DNA from: Xanthovirga aplysinae
Lineage (GTDB): Bacteria; Bacteroidota; Bacteroidia; Cytophagales; Cyclobacteriaceae
Reading direction: 5' to 3'
DNA length: 38,405 nt
NCBI RefSeq assembly: GCF_009711365.1
Contig: NZ_SMMB01001300.1
Location: forward strand, 1 to 38,405
Shown here: one piece after another, positions 9,024 through 18,659 of the stretch
Numbering within the stretch: position 1 is the first letter of the stretch
How the letters are laid out: each line of letters begins with the position of its first letter
Notes under the pieces: model-generated
Databases searched by the model: none
What the model was told of the DNA's origin: nothing
What the model saw: the letters and a program-made list of their open reading frames with translations, nothing else
Position numbers and translations under genes: made by a program

Positions 9024-9863
9024 CTATTGTTCTGTAAAGGAATTTACTTGCAGGGAATCCTGCTCAATCTTAAAATTATTCTTAACCACATAAACATAGG
9101 GAAGCGAGCTGAAATCAGTGCTTAATTGAAGGTCAATATCATAAAATGCCTCATTATCCTGAATATCCAAGTTGCTTATTGTTCCTATTAGGGTTCCTTC
9201 CGGAAAAACCGCATTAAAACCAGAAGTCACTACAGTATCCCCAATTGCAATAGGCAAGTGTCTGGGAACATAAAGCAAACGTGCCTTTGTGGGTGAATTC
9301 CCATCCCAAATTACGGAACAATATGTGTTCGTAGAAAGGATAAGTGATGATACGCTAAAATTAGAATGTAGCAACGAAGTAATGGTAGCGTAATGTTTTG
9401 AAACTGCTTTTACTTTCCCTACTATCCCAGTGGAACTCACCACACCCATTCCTGGCTCAATTCCAGCTCCCCTACCTTCACTTATAGTCAAGTAATTATT
9501 ACTTCTTCGAAAAGAATTATTGATCACCTTGGCAGGCTGAAAAATATATTTTTGCGCCTTGAATAGAGAATCTTCCACGGAAGATTCCAAGGATACCATT
9601 AAAGAATCTTCCCTTTCTTGTAACAATTCTCTTAATAAGGCATTCTCCTTTGATAATTCCTCATTTACTCCTTTAAGACCAAAATAATTGGAAATATTAC
9701 TGCTTAAATCCATGGTCCCTGCCGCCAACTGATTGGCAGAGTTAAAAAATGCTGCTCCATGGTAGCGGTTATTATGTACAATGAGCAAAAAACTGATAAT
9801 CTCGAGGAAAACAAAAAAGAAAAACGCCCGAAACTTAAATAAAAATAGAAATAGCTCTCGCAT
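9024..9863 (-). CDS. mreC: Rod shape-determining protein MreC
   Basis: Bitopic periplasmic scaffold of the elongasome. One N-terminal membrane helix (residues ~8-29, FKFRAFFFFVFLEIISFLL) is followed by a coiled-coil stretch (~65-95, 'NEELSKENALLRELLQERED') and the beta-rich core. The core has 'GRGAGIEPGMGVVSSTGIVGKV', 'VTSGFNAVFPEGTLIGTI' and related motifs. The 279-residue length is usual. The ATG lies 21 bases after the mreB stop. Confidence 0.94.
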   Translation of the reverse strand: MRELFLFLFKFRAFFFFVFLEIISFLLIVHNNRYHGAAFFNSANQLAAGTMDLSSNISNYFGLKGVNEELSKENALLRELLQEREDSLMVSLESSVEDSLFKAQKYIFQPAKVINNSFRRSNNYLTISEGRGAGIEPGMGVVSSTGIVGKVKAVSKHYATITSLLHSNFSVSSLILSTNTYCSVIWDGNSPTKARLLYVPRHLPIAIGDTVVTSGFNAVFPEGTLIGTISNLDIQDNEAFYDIDLQLSTDFSSLPYVYVVKNNFKIEQDSLQVNSFTEQ

Positions 9864-9884
9864 GGATGCCCCTAAGTCATCAAA

Positions 9885-10916
9885 TTATGTCATCAAAACT
9901 GGCTTAAAATTGTCCAGTTTTTTCAAAGCAATACCAGTTCCCCTTACCACTGCTCTTAATGGATCTTCAGCAACATGAATAGGAAGTTTTGTTTTAAGCG
10001 CCAATCGTTTATCCAATCCACGAAGCAAAGCTCCTCCTCCAGTCAAATGGATACCATTATCGTAAATATCAGCAGCCAGTTCAGGTGGTGAGATCTCTAA
10101 GGCTTTCAACACAGCTTCTTCTATTTTAGAAACTGATTTATCAATGGCAAATGCTATTTCCGAATAGGACACATTGATTACTTTAGGGATACCAGTCATC
10201 AAATCTCTTCCCCGAATTTCAAAATCTGAAGGAGGGTCATCTAACTCTGTCAGAGCAGAACCCACCTCTATCTTTATTTTTTCTGCAGATCGTTCACCTA
10301 TCAACAAGTTATGCTGCCTCCTCATATAATCCAGAATATCTTTGTTGAAAGTGTCTCCGGCTACCCGAATAGATTGATCACAAACAATACCGGAAAGTGC
10401 AATCACAGCAATTTCAGTAGTTCCCCCACCGATATCCACAATCATGGATCCTATAGGCTGTTCGATATCAATCCCAATTCCTATGGCTGCAGCTAGTGGC
10501 TCATAAATCATATAAACCTCTTTAGCACCCGCATGTTCTGCTGAATCCCGGACCGCTCTCTTTTCTACTTCTGTAATTCCCGAAGGTATACAGATTACCA
10601 TTCGATGAGATGAAGGGAAAACACGCTTATGACGACCCGCATCGGTCAATTTGATCAATCCCCTGATCATATGCTCTGCAGCATGGAAGTCCGCAATTAC
10701 CCCGTCTTTTAATGGACGAATGGTTTTTATATTTTCGTGAGTTTTTTCGTGCATTTGCATGGCCTGTTTCCCAATGGCCAGCACTTTTTTCGATGTTTTG
10801 TCAATGGCAATTATGGAAGGCTCATCCACAACAATTTTATCTTTGTGGATAATAAGGGTGTTCGCCGTACCTAAATCAATAGCTATATCACTGGAAAAAA
10901 AATCAAACAATCCCAT
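9885..10916 (-). CDS. mreB: Rod shape-determining actin homologue MreB
   Basis: Bacterial actin that polymerises on the inner membrane and positions the elongation machinery. Actin-fold ATPase motifs are clear: phosphate-1 'IAIDLGTANTLI', phosphate-2 'SMIVDIGGGTTEIAVI', adenosine 'GIHLTGGGALLRGLD', and the MreB signature 'YEPLAAAIGIGIDI'. The 343 residues are full length. It heads the five-gene elongation operon. Upstream of the ATG on the minus strand is a purine-rich GGGAGGGGA, an unusually good Shine-Dalgarno-like stretch for this phylum though set far from the start. The 265 bases to purH leave room for its own promoter. Confidence 0.97.
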   Translation of the reverse strand: MGLFDFFSSDIAIDLGTANTLIIHKDKIVVDEPSIIAIDKTSKKVLAIGKQAMQMHEKTHENIKTIRPLKDGVIADFHAAEHMIRGLIKLTDAGRHKRVFPSSHRMVICIPSGITEVEKRAVRDSAEHAGAKEVYMIYEPLAAAIGIGIDIEQPIGSMIVDIGGGTTEIAVIALSGIVCDQSIRVAGDTFNKDILDYMRRQHNLLIGERSAEKIKIEVGSALTELDDPPSDFEIRGRDLMTGIPKVINVSYSEIAFAIDKSVSKIEEAVLKALEISPPELAADIYDNGIHLTGGGALLRGLDKRLALKTKLPIHVAEDPLRAVVRGTGIALKKLDNFKPVLMT

Positions 10917-11181
10917 TTTATCTTCTGTATTTCCCCTCCCGGAGATATTTAAGTGCTAAAATATTCTGAAATTTACAAATTTGTTTTCAATAAACTGCTA
11001 TGGCCCAACTAATTTTTAGTTATTACAAAATGGGAAAAATACAGGAAAAAAATCATTTGATTTAAATACAATATTTTTTCCCTGTACACCAATTATACTA
11101 TTTAAAGGCCCTCAATCTTAAGAATCCCAACGATTGAGCTGGTATTCATTAATATCGTTACTACTAACTCCAAATCTAAGT

Positions 11182-12708
11182 CTAATGTTTAAAATGCCGA
11201 ACACCTGTAAACACCATTGCCAAATTATGCTCATCACAAAAATCAATAGAATTTTGATCTTTGATAGATCCTCCAGGCTGTACTACTGCTGTAACCCCTG
11301 CCCCATGTGCAATTTCCACACAATCCGGAAAGGGGAAAAAGGCATCCGAAGCCATTACAGCTCCTTTTAATTCGAACCCAAATGATCTCGCCTTTTCAAT
11401 AGCCTGCTTCAAAGCATCTACTCTAGAGGTTTGACCTACCCCACTTGCAAGTAACTGCCCTTCATTAGCTAAAACAATGGTATTTGACTTGGTATGTTTG
11501 GCAATTTTCCCTGCAAAAACCAACGCCCTCTTTTCACCTTCAGTGGCTTCTCTTTTGGTCACTGTTTTAAATCCGTCCAATTGATCTGTTTCTAAATCAC
11601 GGTCCTGAACAATCGTCCCATTTAGTAAGCTTTTAAATTGTTTCTTACTTTCGAGGCCTTTCTTTTGCTCCAAAAGAATTCTATTTTTCTTACTCTTCAA
11701 CAACTCAAGTGCATCCTTTTCAAAGGAAGGAGCAATCAATACCTCGAAAAACAATTTATTCAATTCCTCAGCTGCTTCAAAATTTATGGCCGCATTGCAT
11801 ACCAACACTCCTCCAAAAGCCGAAACTGTATCTGCAGCAAAAGCTTTCAGATAGGCTTCTTTTACGGTAGAGCCTGTAGCTACACCGCAGGCATTGGTAT
11901 GCTTTAAAATAGCAAAAGCTGTTTCACCGGGAAACTCTTCAATTAAGGAAACCGAAGCATCAATATCAACTAAATTGTTGTAAGAAAGCTCTTTGCCATT
12001 TAGTTGCTCAAACATATCCTCGAGCTTACCGTAAAATACACCCTCCTGATGTGGATTTTCACCATATCGAAGTACTCGATGATTTTGTTCACTTTGCTTA
12101 AAACTTCTAATTTGAGCCTCTTCATTAAAATAATTGAAGATAGCCGTATCATAATTAGAGGAAATATCAAAAGCATAAGCCGCAAATCGCTTCCTATCCG
12201 GCAATTCAGTTTGCCCTCCCTGGCTCCGCAATAATTGTTCCAACTCTTGATATTGATCCCGGGAAGATACAATTAATACGTCTTTGAAATTTTTAGCAGC
12301 GGCTCGTATCAAAGAAATTCCACCAATATCAATCTTTTCGATAATATCTGCATCTGAAGCCCCAGAAGCTACAGTTTCTTCAAAAGGATAAAGGTCAACA
12401 ATTACCAGGTCAATTTCAGGTATTTCATATTCCTGAATTTGTTGCTGATCAGCTTCATTGTCTCGTCGATTTAGAATTCCTCCAAACACTTTGGGGTGGA
12501 GAGTTTTCACTCTTCCTCCTAGAATAGAAGGATAAGAAGTAAGATCTTCCACAGCTATCACTTCAGCTCCTTGATCTTCAATAAATTTTTGTGTTCCTCC
12601 CGTTGAGTAAATCTTTACTCCCTGTTCTTTCAAAAGTTTAACAATAGGCTCCAGATTGTCTTTGTAAAAAACAGAAATTAAAGCGGATTTAATTTTCCTG
12701 GCATTCAT
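11182..12708 (-). CDS. purH: Bifunctional AICAR formyltransferase/IMP cyclohydrolase
   Basis: Catalyses the last two steps of de novo IMP synthesis: AICAR formylation with 10-formyl-THF, then cyclisation. The N-terminal MGS-like IMP cyclohydrolase domain (~1-190) shows 'SALISVFYKDNLEPIVKLL', 'YSTGGTQKFIED' and 'GGRVKTLHPKVFGGIL'. The AICAR transformylase domain (~200-508) shows 'LRYGENPHQ', 'ILKHTNACGVA' and 'AFFPFPDCVEIAHGAGV', ending in RHFKH. The 508-residue length is typical. It follows purN by 17 bases as a purine operon, and the promoter candidate lies upstream of purN. Confidence 0.97.
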   Translation of the reverse strand: MNARKIKSALISVFYKDNLEPIVKLLKEQGVKIYSTGGTQKFIEDQGAEVIAVEDLTSYPSILGGRVKTLHPKVFGGILNRRDNEADQQQIQEYEIPEIDLVIVDLYPFEETVASGASDADIIEKIDIGGISLIRAAAKNFKDVLIVSSRDQYQELEQLLRSQGGQTELPDRKRFAAYAFDISSNYDTAIFNYFNEEAQIRSFKQSEQNHRVLRYGENPHQEGVFYGKLEDMFEQLNGKELSYNNLVDIDASVSLIEEFPGETAFAILKHTNACGVATGSTVKEAYLKAFAADTVSAFGGVLVCNAAINFEAAEELNKLFFEVLIAPSFEKDALELLKSKKNRILLEQKKGLESKKQFKSLLNGTIVQDRDLETDQLDGFKTVTKREATEGEKRALVFAGKIAKHTKSNTIVLANEGQLLASGVGQTSRVDALKQAIEKARSFGFELKGAVMASDAFFPFPDCVEIAHGAGVTAVVQPGGSIKDQNSIDFCDEHNLAMVFTGVRHFKH

Positions 12709-12725
12709 CGCTTTCTGATTAGTGT

Positions 12726-13310
12726 TTAAAGGCTTTTGTTTGATTTATTTTTAATTACTTCATCTATGACTTGAGGAAAGTGCTTATGCTCCAATTTATG
12801 GACATGTTGGGCAATTTCTTCTGCAGTTTCTCCTTCTTTTACTTGGCATTGAGCCTGAAAAATGATTTGACCATCATCGTAATTTTCATTCACATAGTGT
12901 ATGGTAATTCCCGTTTCTTTATCTCCAGCATCAATCACTGCTTGATGAACTTTACTCCCATACATACCTTTTCCCCCATACTTTGGCAATAAAGAAGGGT
13001 GGATATTAATAATTCGGTTAGGATAATTGTGAATGATCTCATCGGGAACAAGCCATAAAAATCCCGCCAAAACAATAAAGGTAATTTGATTATCTTTTAG
13101 AAGATGATAGACTTTTTGGTCCTGATAAAAATCTTTCCGGTTAAAATCTACAACGGGGATTCCAAACCTTTGGGCTCTTTCCCTTACTTTCGCAGTTTTC
13201 TTATTGGTGAGTAAAAGACTAACCTCTACATCATCCCTATCTTTAAAATATTCAAAAATTCTCTCTGCATTGCTTCCATTCCCGGAAGCGAAAACGGCAA
13301 TTTTTTCCAC
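12726..13310 (-). CDS. purN: Phosphoribosylglycinamide formyltransferase (GART)
   Basis: Transfers formyl from 10-formyl-THF to GAR, the third step of de novo purine synthesis. The family N-terminus 'IAVFASGNGSNAERI' is followed by 'NIHPSLLPKYGGKGMYG', carrying catalytic Asn102 and His104. 'ENYDDGQIIFQ' holds the catalytic Asp near 145. The 194 residues are full length. The start is a GTG at 13310, supported by an AAGGA stretch 10-14 bases upstream on the minus strand; no in-frame ATG sits nearby. It is co-directional with purH, 17 bases apart. Confidence 0.95.
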   Translation of the reverse strand: MEKIAVFASGNGSNAERIFEYFKDRDDVEVSLLLTNKKTAKVRERAQRFGIPVVDFNRKDFYQDQKVYHLLKDNQITFIVLAGFLWLVPDEIIHNYPNRIINIHPSLLPKYGGKGMYGSKVHQAVIDAGDKETGITIHYVNENYDDGQIIFQAQCQVKEGETAEEIAQHVHKLEHKHFPQVIDEVIKNKSNKSL

Positions 13311-13350
13311 GGTGGAATATCCTTATTTGAAAAGTGCTAAAAATTGAGGA

Positions 13351-13358
13351 CAAATATA
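13351..13358 (-). promoter_or_regulatory. Candidate Bacteroidota -7 promoter element for purN-purH
   Basis: On the minus strand the string TATATTTG matches the Bacteroidota -7 consensus TAnnTTTG exactly. It sits about 40 bases upstream of the purN GTG, leaving a leader of about 33 nt. The upstream -33 region is a T-rich run rather than a clean TTTG. It lies between purN and the stop codon of the upstream prenyltransferase gene. Confidence 0.45.
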
Positions 13359-13364
13359 CACGGA

Positions 13365-14243
13365 TTAAAAAAATATCATGCTAATTATACCGCTTAAAAT
13401 GATGAGTTTACAAAAAAAACTTAATTGGGCAAATACCTTTTGCGTATCCGCTCTAAAAAGTTTCACCAGTAGCAAGCTTATAGGAACCAATAAAATCAAA
13501 AAGTAAGTGGTTAAAATTGTTTTTCCACTTAATCCCGCCATCAAAAAAAGAGCTATTAAAAATGCAGAAATTAAAATAAAAAGCAGTTTTCTAGTTTTGC
13601 GAATCCCCCAAATAACAGGAAGAGTCCTGCACCCGTGAACCGCATCTCCTTTCATATCCTCCAAATCTTTGATAATCTCACGAATTAAGGTAATTCCAAA
13701 GGCAAAAAACGCGTAAGTCAAGACAATTAAATCTTGCTCACGATAATAAATACCTAAAACTCCTACTGACAAAGCGGTGAGCACCGCCACTGACAGATTC
13801 CCCACAAAAGGCCGACGTTTAAGATCATTTGAGTATAACCAAAGTAGAAAAGCCGCAAAAAGGTTTATCAAAAAGATTTTCCACCCTAAAAATAAACCCA
13901 GAAGCACTCCGGTGAAATTTAAAAAAGTATGAGAAAACATTACGACTCTTCTTTTTAAAATCTTCCCTACCACCACCTGATCTGGCTTATTAATAAAGTC
14001 TATTTTTACATCGTAGTAATCATTAATAATATAACCTGCCGCAGCTATCAAAGCTGTTGAAAGCGTTAAAAGAAAAAGTTTAAAGTCAAGTAAATATCTG
14101 AGAGCAGGTTCCCCTTTTCCGACCAGAAAAACAGCCGTCATGTATTGGGTAAATACAATTATCAACAAATTCGGAAACCTAATTAGCCGAAAGAACCCAA
14201 TAAAGGAAAAATTTTTTGGTTTCCGGGAAGTAATTGTTGTCAT
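13365..14243 (-). CDS. UbiA-family prenyltransferase
   Basis: Integral membrane prenyltransferase with about nine hydrophobic helices. The two Asp-rich motifs that bind Mg-prenyl diphosphate are visible: 'NDYYDVKIDFINKPDQ' (~74-89) and 'IREIIKDLEDMKGD' (~187-200). In Bacteroidota such proteins are often annotated as geranylgeranylglycerol-phosphate geranylgeranyltransferase-like. A role in lipid or quinone synthesis is possible, but the acceptor cannot be told from sequence. It is a monocistronic-looking gene, with its stop about 54 bases before purN on the same strand. The N-terminal 'RLIRFPNLLIIVFTQYM' is a typical UbiA start. Confidence 0.85.
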   Translation of the reverse strand: MTTITSRKPKNFSFIGFFRLIRFPNLLIIVFTQYMTAVFLVGKGEPALRYLLDFKLFLLTLSTALIAAAGYIINDYYDVKIDFINKPDQVVVGKILKRRVVMFSHTFLNFTGVLLGLFLGWKIFLINLFAAFLLWLYSNDLKRRPFVGNLSVAVLTALSVGVLGIYYREQDLIVLTYAFFAFGITLIREIIKDLEDMKGDAVHGCRTLPVIWGIRKTRKLLFILISAFLIALFLMAGLSGKTILTTYFLILLVPISLLLVKLFRADTQKVFAQLSFFCKLIILSGIISMIFF

Positions 14244-14499
14244 CGAATTAACATATAATTAATAACCTTAAGATGGTAAAGGTCAATTTTCAAATATTCA
14301 AATTAACAATAGAAGCCACTTATCATCCATTCACCCTGATTTCTAAAGAAAGATAATCATCTATATTTACAAAGATCTTATTATTCCTCTGTAAAGATAA
14401 TCCAATAAATAGTGAAAAGATAAAAATTAAGGATTATGTATGAAGGGAGATTAGAATTTGACAAATCATAATTATTTAATCTTCATCATTAACACAACA

Positions 14500-15291
14500 C
14501 TATTTATACTGATGCATCTGAATAATGTGATCACTGATTATTTTATAAATTCTAAGCAGTTCCTCTTCTTCTTTTAGTTTATCTACATGACTATCCAGGG
14601 TTTTCAAATCACCACGAACAGCAGGTCCAGTTTGTGCATTAAAAGGACCTATTTCAAGACTTTTGTGCAGTGTCCCTAGAATTAGTGGTTTCATCAGCTC
14701 AAAATCCAAGTGATTCTCTTTTAGGATTTTTTCTGCAATGGAGAGCATGTGATTAGTAAAGTTACAAGCAAAAACTCCCGCCAAATGAAAAAGCTTTCTT
14801 TGTTCTGAATTTATGGTCATAACTTGTTTGCTTAGACTTTGAGCTAGGCGAACAAGTATTTCCTCAGTTTTAATATGATCGGCTTCTATGAAAAACGGAA
14901 TTTCTGAAAAATTGACTCTACCAGATTTACTGAAAGAATAAAGGGGATAAAAAACTCCATGGGCCATTAAATTAGCCCTTTCTAAAACTTTCAAAGGTTG
15001 TGCTCCTGAAGTATGAGCTAAAATTGCTCCTCTAGGAAGTACCAATTCCTCCACCACAGAAGGTATAGCATCGTCGGTGATTGCCAATAAAAAAATCGAG
15101 GACTTACTTTTGGAAAAATCCAAATGGTCCTGGGCTTCTGCACAATACAACTTTGACTGCAGCATGTAGGCATGCTCAATCTGCCGGCTATAAACTTCCA
15201 GCACGCTGTGACCAGCCTTTTCAAGTGCTTGGGCCATATGCCAGGCCACATTCCCAGAACCTATTATTGATATATTAAAATTTCCAGACAT
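14500..15291 (-). CDS. Rossmann-fold and DUF2520 domain protein
   Basis: Probable NAD(P)-binding oxidoreductase-like protein of 263 residues. It begins with a dinucleotide-binding signature 'ISIIGSGNVAWHMAQAL' (~7-23). 'FLLAITDDAIPSV' and 'AHTSGAQPLKVLE' follow, then a helical DUF2520 part with 'HLAGVFACNFTNHMLSIAE' and a C-terminal 'GPAVRGDLKTLDSHV'. The layout resembles ProC-like and F420-dependent NADP-oxidoreductase proteins. The substrate is unknown. Downstream of the ccm cluster on the same strand, it is separated by a strong terminator, so it is an independent unit. Confidence 0.82.
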   Translation of the reverse strand: MSGNFNISIIGSGNVAWHMAQALEKAGHSVLEVYSRQIEHAYMLQSKLYCAEAQDHLDFSKSKSSIFLLAITDDAIPSVVEELVLPRGAILAHTSGAQPLKVLERANLMAHGVFYPLYSFSKSGRVNFSEIPFFIEADHIKTEEILVRLAQSLSKQVMTINSEQRKLFHLAGVFACNFTNHMLSIAEKILKENHLDFELMKPLILGTLHKSLEIGPFNAQTGPAVRGDLKTLDSHVDKLKEEEELLRIYKIISDHIIQMHQYK

Positions 15292-15423
15292 TTGTTTTTT
15301 ACCTCCTTAAAACTTGCTATTCTATTCTCTCTTAAAGATAAATCACGAGAGGAATAAATTTCAGAAAATGGCTTTAAATACTATTTTATTAATTGTGATT
15401 AAAAAAATAGAAGCCTGATAAAC

Positions 15424-15451
15424 AAAAAAGTCCGACCTAAAAAGTCGGACT
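15424..15451 (-). terminator. Intrinsic terminator of the ccm cluster
   Basis: Perfect 8-bp stem AGTCCGAC/GTCGGACT with a 7-nt loop at 15429-15451, followed on the minus strand by five T. It sits about 80 bases after the ccmF stop. The T-tract on the minus side shows that it serves the ccm transcript. Confidence 0.85.
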
Positions 15452-15532
15452 AAATTCAATTATCACTAAAGAATTAGTAAACGCTAAGTTATTTTCTCCT
15501 AATCCTTAATTAAAATTACAATAAAATAAGTC

Positions 15533-18070
15533 TTATGCCATTCCCTTTTCTCTCATTTTTTTAAATTCCGAGTACCGGCGATGAATAGCCATTGTAAATC
15601 CAATACTCAAAATGATAGTGCCCAACCACAATAAGTTAATTAGTGGTTTTTCCATTGCTTTCACAATAATATAATCCTTTTGAGTAGTTTGAATGCCCAA
15701 CGTAAAGCTGTCCCTTTCCGGGTGCACATTTAACAAACTCAACTTTACGGCTAAATCATCAGCCTCATCAGAAAGGCGGCCAACCATTTTATCTTTGATT
15801 AAATAAACCGGTCTAACCGTATAGTTTTGGTTCTCTCCCTGAATTTTGATAGTGGCTTGTACTGCTACATCATTTGGGCCTAAATCAACACCCTCCACAT
15901 CATGAATTCTGTGTACCCCTTCAAAATTGGCCACATAATCGTTTACAAAAAATTGTTCACCAGCTTTGAGTTCTTTCTCCTCCGGATCACTCCAGTCCTT
16001 TTCCGATGTTACATCCGGGGCCACCACCGTTGGGTGCATATAAATATCCCTAAATAGATCTTTTTTAATAGCAGGAGAAACAATATTCCCCATTTGTTCA
16101 TTTACCTGCAATCGAGGGTATAAGTAAATGACATTTCCATTAGCTTCTTTAAATTCTACTTCGTAATAAGTGTTCTCAGGGGAAATGGAGAGCGTATCTC
16201 CCCTTTGGGCATAAGTTATTCCATCAATAACAATGGCTTCTTTGGCAGTGATTTTATAAGGATCATCAGTTAAGCGAAATAGGCCTTTTGGCACATACCC
16301 TGGAACACCTTTCACCTCTAACCTTTGCCCTTTATAAGTCACCTCATATTTATCCATCTGGTTAGGCTCATTAATGAATAATAACAAGTTTTTAAGATTT
16401 ACCTCATCATCAAAATCATTAGAATAGCCAAGCCCTGTAGTATTTAATGAGATAATATTTGAATATCCTGCAGAAAACAAGATACCAATAAGCATCATAG
16501 CCATTCCTATATGGGTAATCGCCCCTCCTGAAAGTTTATAATTGCTTTTCAGTACATTAAATAAAACTTTCAGATTGGCAATAATAGTGTAAATGGAAGC
16601 TACCAACAGTAAAATATAGGTAACATGATGCACACCTGAAATAAGCACCACAATACTGGAAATTAGAAGGGTCAATACAAATGGCAAAGCTATGGCTGCT
16701 TTTAGCTGTTCCTTGTCCATTTTCTTCCACCAAAACAATTGTCCTGTTCCCGATAAAAGCGCTAAGGATATGGCAAACCATAACTGGAATTTACTATAAA
16801 ACTCAATCTGATCTGCTGGAGGTGCAGCATTAGAAATTCCACCAAACAATTCAATAATACCATTATAAACAGGGATAGAGGTTGGGATCAAAACCTGAAA
16901 ACTCATCAAACAAAGCGTAGTAGCTCCCATAAAAATCCAGAATTCCCTGGAGTAAGTTGATACTTCCTCTTTATTGGTGGGTAATTTCTTCCAAACTTTA
17001 ATACACAGCACCATCGAAATCACAATAAAAGCCACCAAATAAACTAGCAATTGTTCAGAAAGCCCTAAATCGGTAAAAGAGTGAACAGAAGCCTCTCCCA
17101 ATATCCCACTTCTTGTCAGGAAGGTGGAGTACAATACCAAAATAAATGTACTCAAGGTTAAGATAATGGAGGATTTAAGAGCGGTATTGTTCTTTCGGAA
17201 GATGATCATGGTATGAATAGATGCGACTAGCACCAACCATGGAATGTAAACAGCATTTTCTACTGGATCCCAATTCCAATACCCCCCAAAATTTAAGGTC
17301 TCATAAGCCCAATAAGCACCCATCATTATTCCAATACCTAGAATCAGGGCAGCAGTCAATGACCATGGAAACGCAGGCCGAATCCATTCCTTATATTGAT
17401 TAGTCCATAAACCCGCAATCAGGTAAGCGAAAGGAACAAGAGTTAAGGCAAACCCTAAGAAAAGTGTAGGAGGGTGAATTACCATCCAATAATTCTGCAA
17501 TAAAGGGTTTAAACCTGTTCCGTCTTTCGGAACAAAATTTGGATTCATTTTAAAAATTGGTGCCTCCAAGCCATCTCGTAACAAAATGAAAGGGTCACTA
17601 CCAATTTTAACTTCCAATCCCGGAATAACCGTACCCAAAATCATGGAAACCAAAAAGGCCTGTACCAAGGCAAAAATGGTCATCATTGGCCCTTCCCATT
17701 TTTTATTAGTTCGAATTAAAATAATCCCCAAAATGGTGTTCCAAAAAATCCACAACAGAAAGCTTCCTTCTTGTCCCTCCCAAAAGCAGGAAATCATGTA
17801 ATGCACTGGCAGGTTACGAGAGGAATGTTCCCAGGCATAATAATACTCAAAGTAATGATTATAGATAATGGTAAAAAGAATGGCCACTACCGCCCAAACT
17901 GAAACCGTATGGAGGTAAAAAAAAGTTCGAGCAAATTTCCCCCAATCCTTTTTAAGCAATTCATTGCTTTGGGTGGTAACCTTATAATAAGAAATGGTGG
18001 CTACCAAAGCGGTGACAAAGGAGATGATTACAAATAAATGTCCAAAGTCCCCTATTAAGGTATGTATCAT
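15533..18070 (-). CDS. ccmF: Cytochrome c haem lyase subunit, CcmF/CcsA family
   Basis: Large polytopic membrane protein of 845 residues that handles haem for ligation to apocytochrome c. CcmF-type blocks are clear: 'CFWEGQEGSFLLWIFW' (family form W.GqEGSlllW), 'LNPLLQNYWMVIHPPTLFLGF' with a likely haem His, and the WWD-like haem loop 'NFGGYWNWDPVENAVYIPWL'. Later blocks are 'LTRSGILGEASVHSFTD' and 'GGAITHIGMAMMLIGI' with another conserved His. The C-terminal third is a periplasmic beta-rich region followed by a last helix. It is longer than a classical ~650-residue CcmF, because of that periplasmic region. It is the last gene of the ccmB-C-D-E-F cluster. Confidence 0.92.
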   Translation of the reverse strand: MIHTLIGDFGHLFVIISFVTALVATISYYKVTTQSNELLKKDWGKFARTFFYLHTVSVWAVVAILFTIIYNHYFEYYYAWEHSSRNLPVHYMISCFWEGQEGSFLLWIFWNTILGIILIRTNKKWEGPMMTIFALVQAFLVSMILGTVIPGLEVKIGSDPFILLRDGLEAPIFKMNPNFVPKDGTGLNPLLQNYWMVIHPPTLFLGFALTLVPFAYLIAGLWTNQYKEWIRPAFPWSLTAALILGIGIMMGAYWAYETLNFGGYWNWDPVENAVYIPWLVLVASIHTMIIFRKNNTALKSSIILTLSTFILVLYSTFLTRSGILGEASVHSFTDLGLSEQLLVYLVAFIVISMVLCIKVWKKLPTNKEEVSTYSREFWIFMGATTLCLMSFQVLIPTSIPVYNGIIELFGGISNAAPPADQIEFYSKFQLWFAISLALLSGTGQLFWWKKMDKEQLKAAIALPFVLTLLISSIVVLISGVHHVTYILLLVASIYTIIANLKVLFNVLKSNYKLSGGAITHIGMAMMLIGILFSAGYSNIISLNTTGLGYSNDFDDEVNLKNLLLFINEPNQMDKYEVTYKGQRLEVKGVPGYVPKGLFRLTDDPYKITAKEAIVIDGITYAQRGDTLSISPENTYYEVEFKEANGNVIYLYPRLQVNEQMGNIVSPAIKKDLFRDIYMHPTVVAPDVTSEKDWSDPEEKELKAGEQFFVNDYVANFEGVHRIHDVEGVDLGPNDVAVQATIKIQGENQNYTVRPVYLIKDKMVGRLSDEADDLAVKLSLLNVHPERDSFTLGIQTTQKDYIIVKAMEKPLINLLWLGTIILSIGFTMAIHRRYSEFKKMREKGMA

Positions 18071-18254
18071 GCCTAATGGATGATTTTAAGTAAAAAATTA
18101 TTTTTAAATAAGATGTAAAGAGTCTAAAACTTGAAAAGATATTCCGTAACACTTAAAGATTAGCGAAAAATCCTACAAAAGATTTAATAATTAACTCTAT
18201 CCATCTCACATGGATAGTCCACAGTAGGCTATTAAAAAATTTAACCTTTAAGGA

Positions 18255-18659
18255 TCATTTAACTTCCGTTTCCTGATATTTTGATGGGCACTTCATCAAA
18301 ATTTTGTCTGCAAGAAATTCATGGTTTTGATTATAACCCCCAATGACCACCACCTGTTCAGATCGCATAAAATCATTGGGCATGGGTTCATGGTAGGAAA
18401 CCATTTGCTCTTGACCATTATTATCAATAAGCATAAAAGAAAAGGAAAGTTTGTCCTCACTTGGATAAATACCAATCACCTGTCCCTGCTCATCTTTCTT
18501 CAACTGGCCTACCACATGAATTTTCGCATCCTTGCCTTTTTCAGCCATTTCATGAGCTTCTTTAAAGGTCACATATGAACTAGCATCTCCCGCTGTAGAA
18601 ACAATTACTGTTATCGCAATGGCAATGACAACAATACCTAAAATGTGTGATTTCTTCAT
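18255..18659 (-). CDS. ccmE: Cytochrome c maturation haem chaperone CcmE, CxxxY type
   Basis: Membrane-anchored periplasmic haem chaperone of 134 residues. It has an N-terminal helix (residues ~5-22) and an OB-fold with 'HVVGQLKKDEQGQVIG', 'FSFMLIDNNGQEQMVSYHEPMPNDFM' and 'VVVIGGYNQNHEFLADKILMK'. At the place where the classical protein has a haem-binding His (HxxxY), this one reads CPSKY, Cys124 to Tyr128. That is the CxxxY variant known from archaea, some sulfate reducers and related variant System I organisms. It lies between ccmD (282-base gap) and ccmF (184-base gap). Confidence 0.9.
   Translation of the reverse strand: MKKSHILGIVVIAIAITVIVSTAGDASSYVTFKEAHEMAEKGKDAKIHVVGQLKKDEQGQVIGIYPSEDKLSFSFMLIDNNGQEQMVSYHEPMPNDFMRSEQVVVIGGYNQNHEFLADKILMKCPSKYQETEVK

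Noticed and set aside
11111-11138. 7-bp inverted repeat CTCAATC/GATTGAG after purH
   Set aside because: The 14-nt loop and the absence of a T-tract on the minus strand make a terminator doubtful. I could not support a function.
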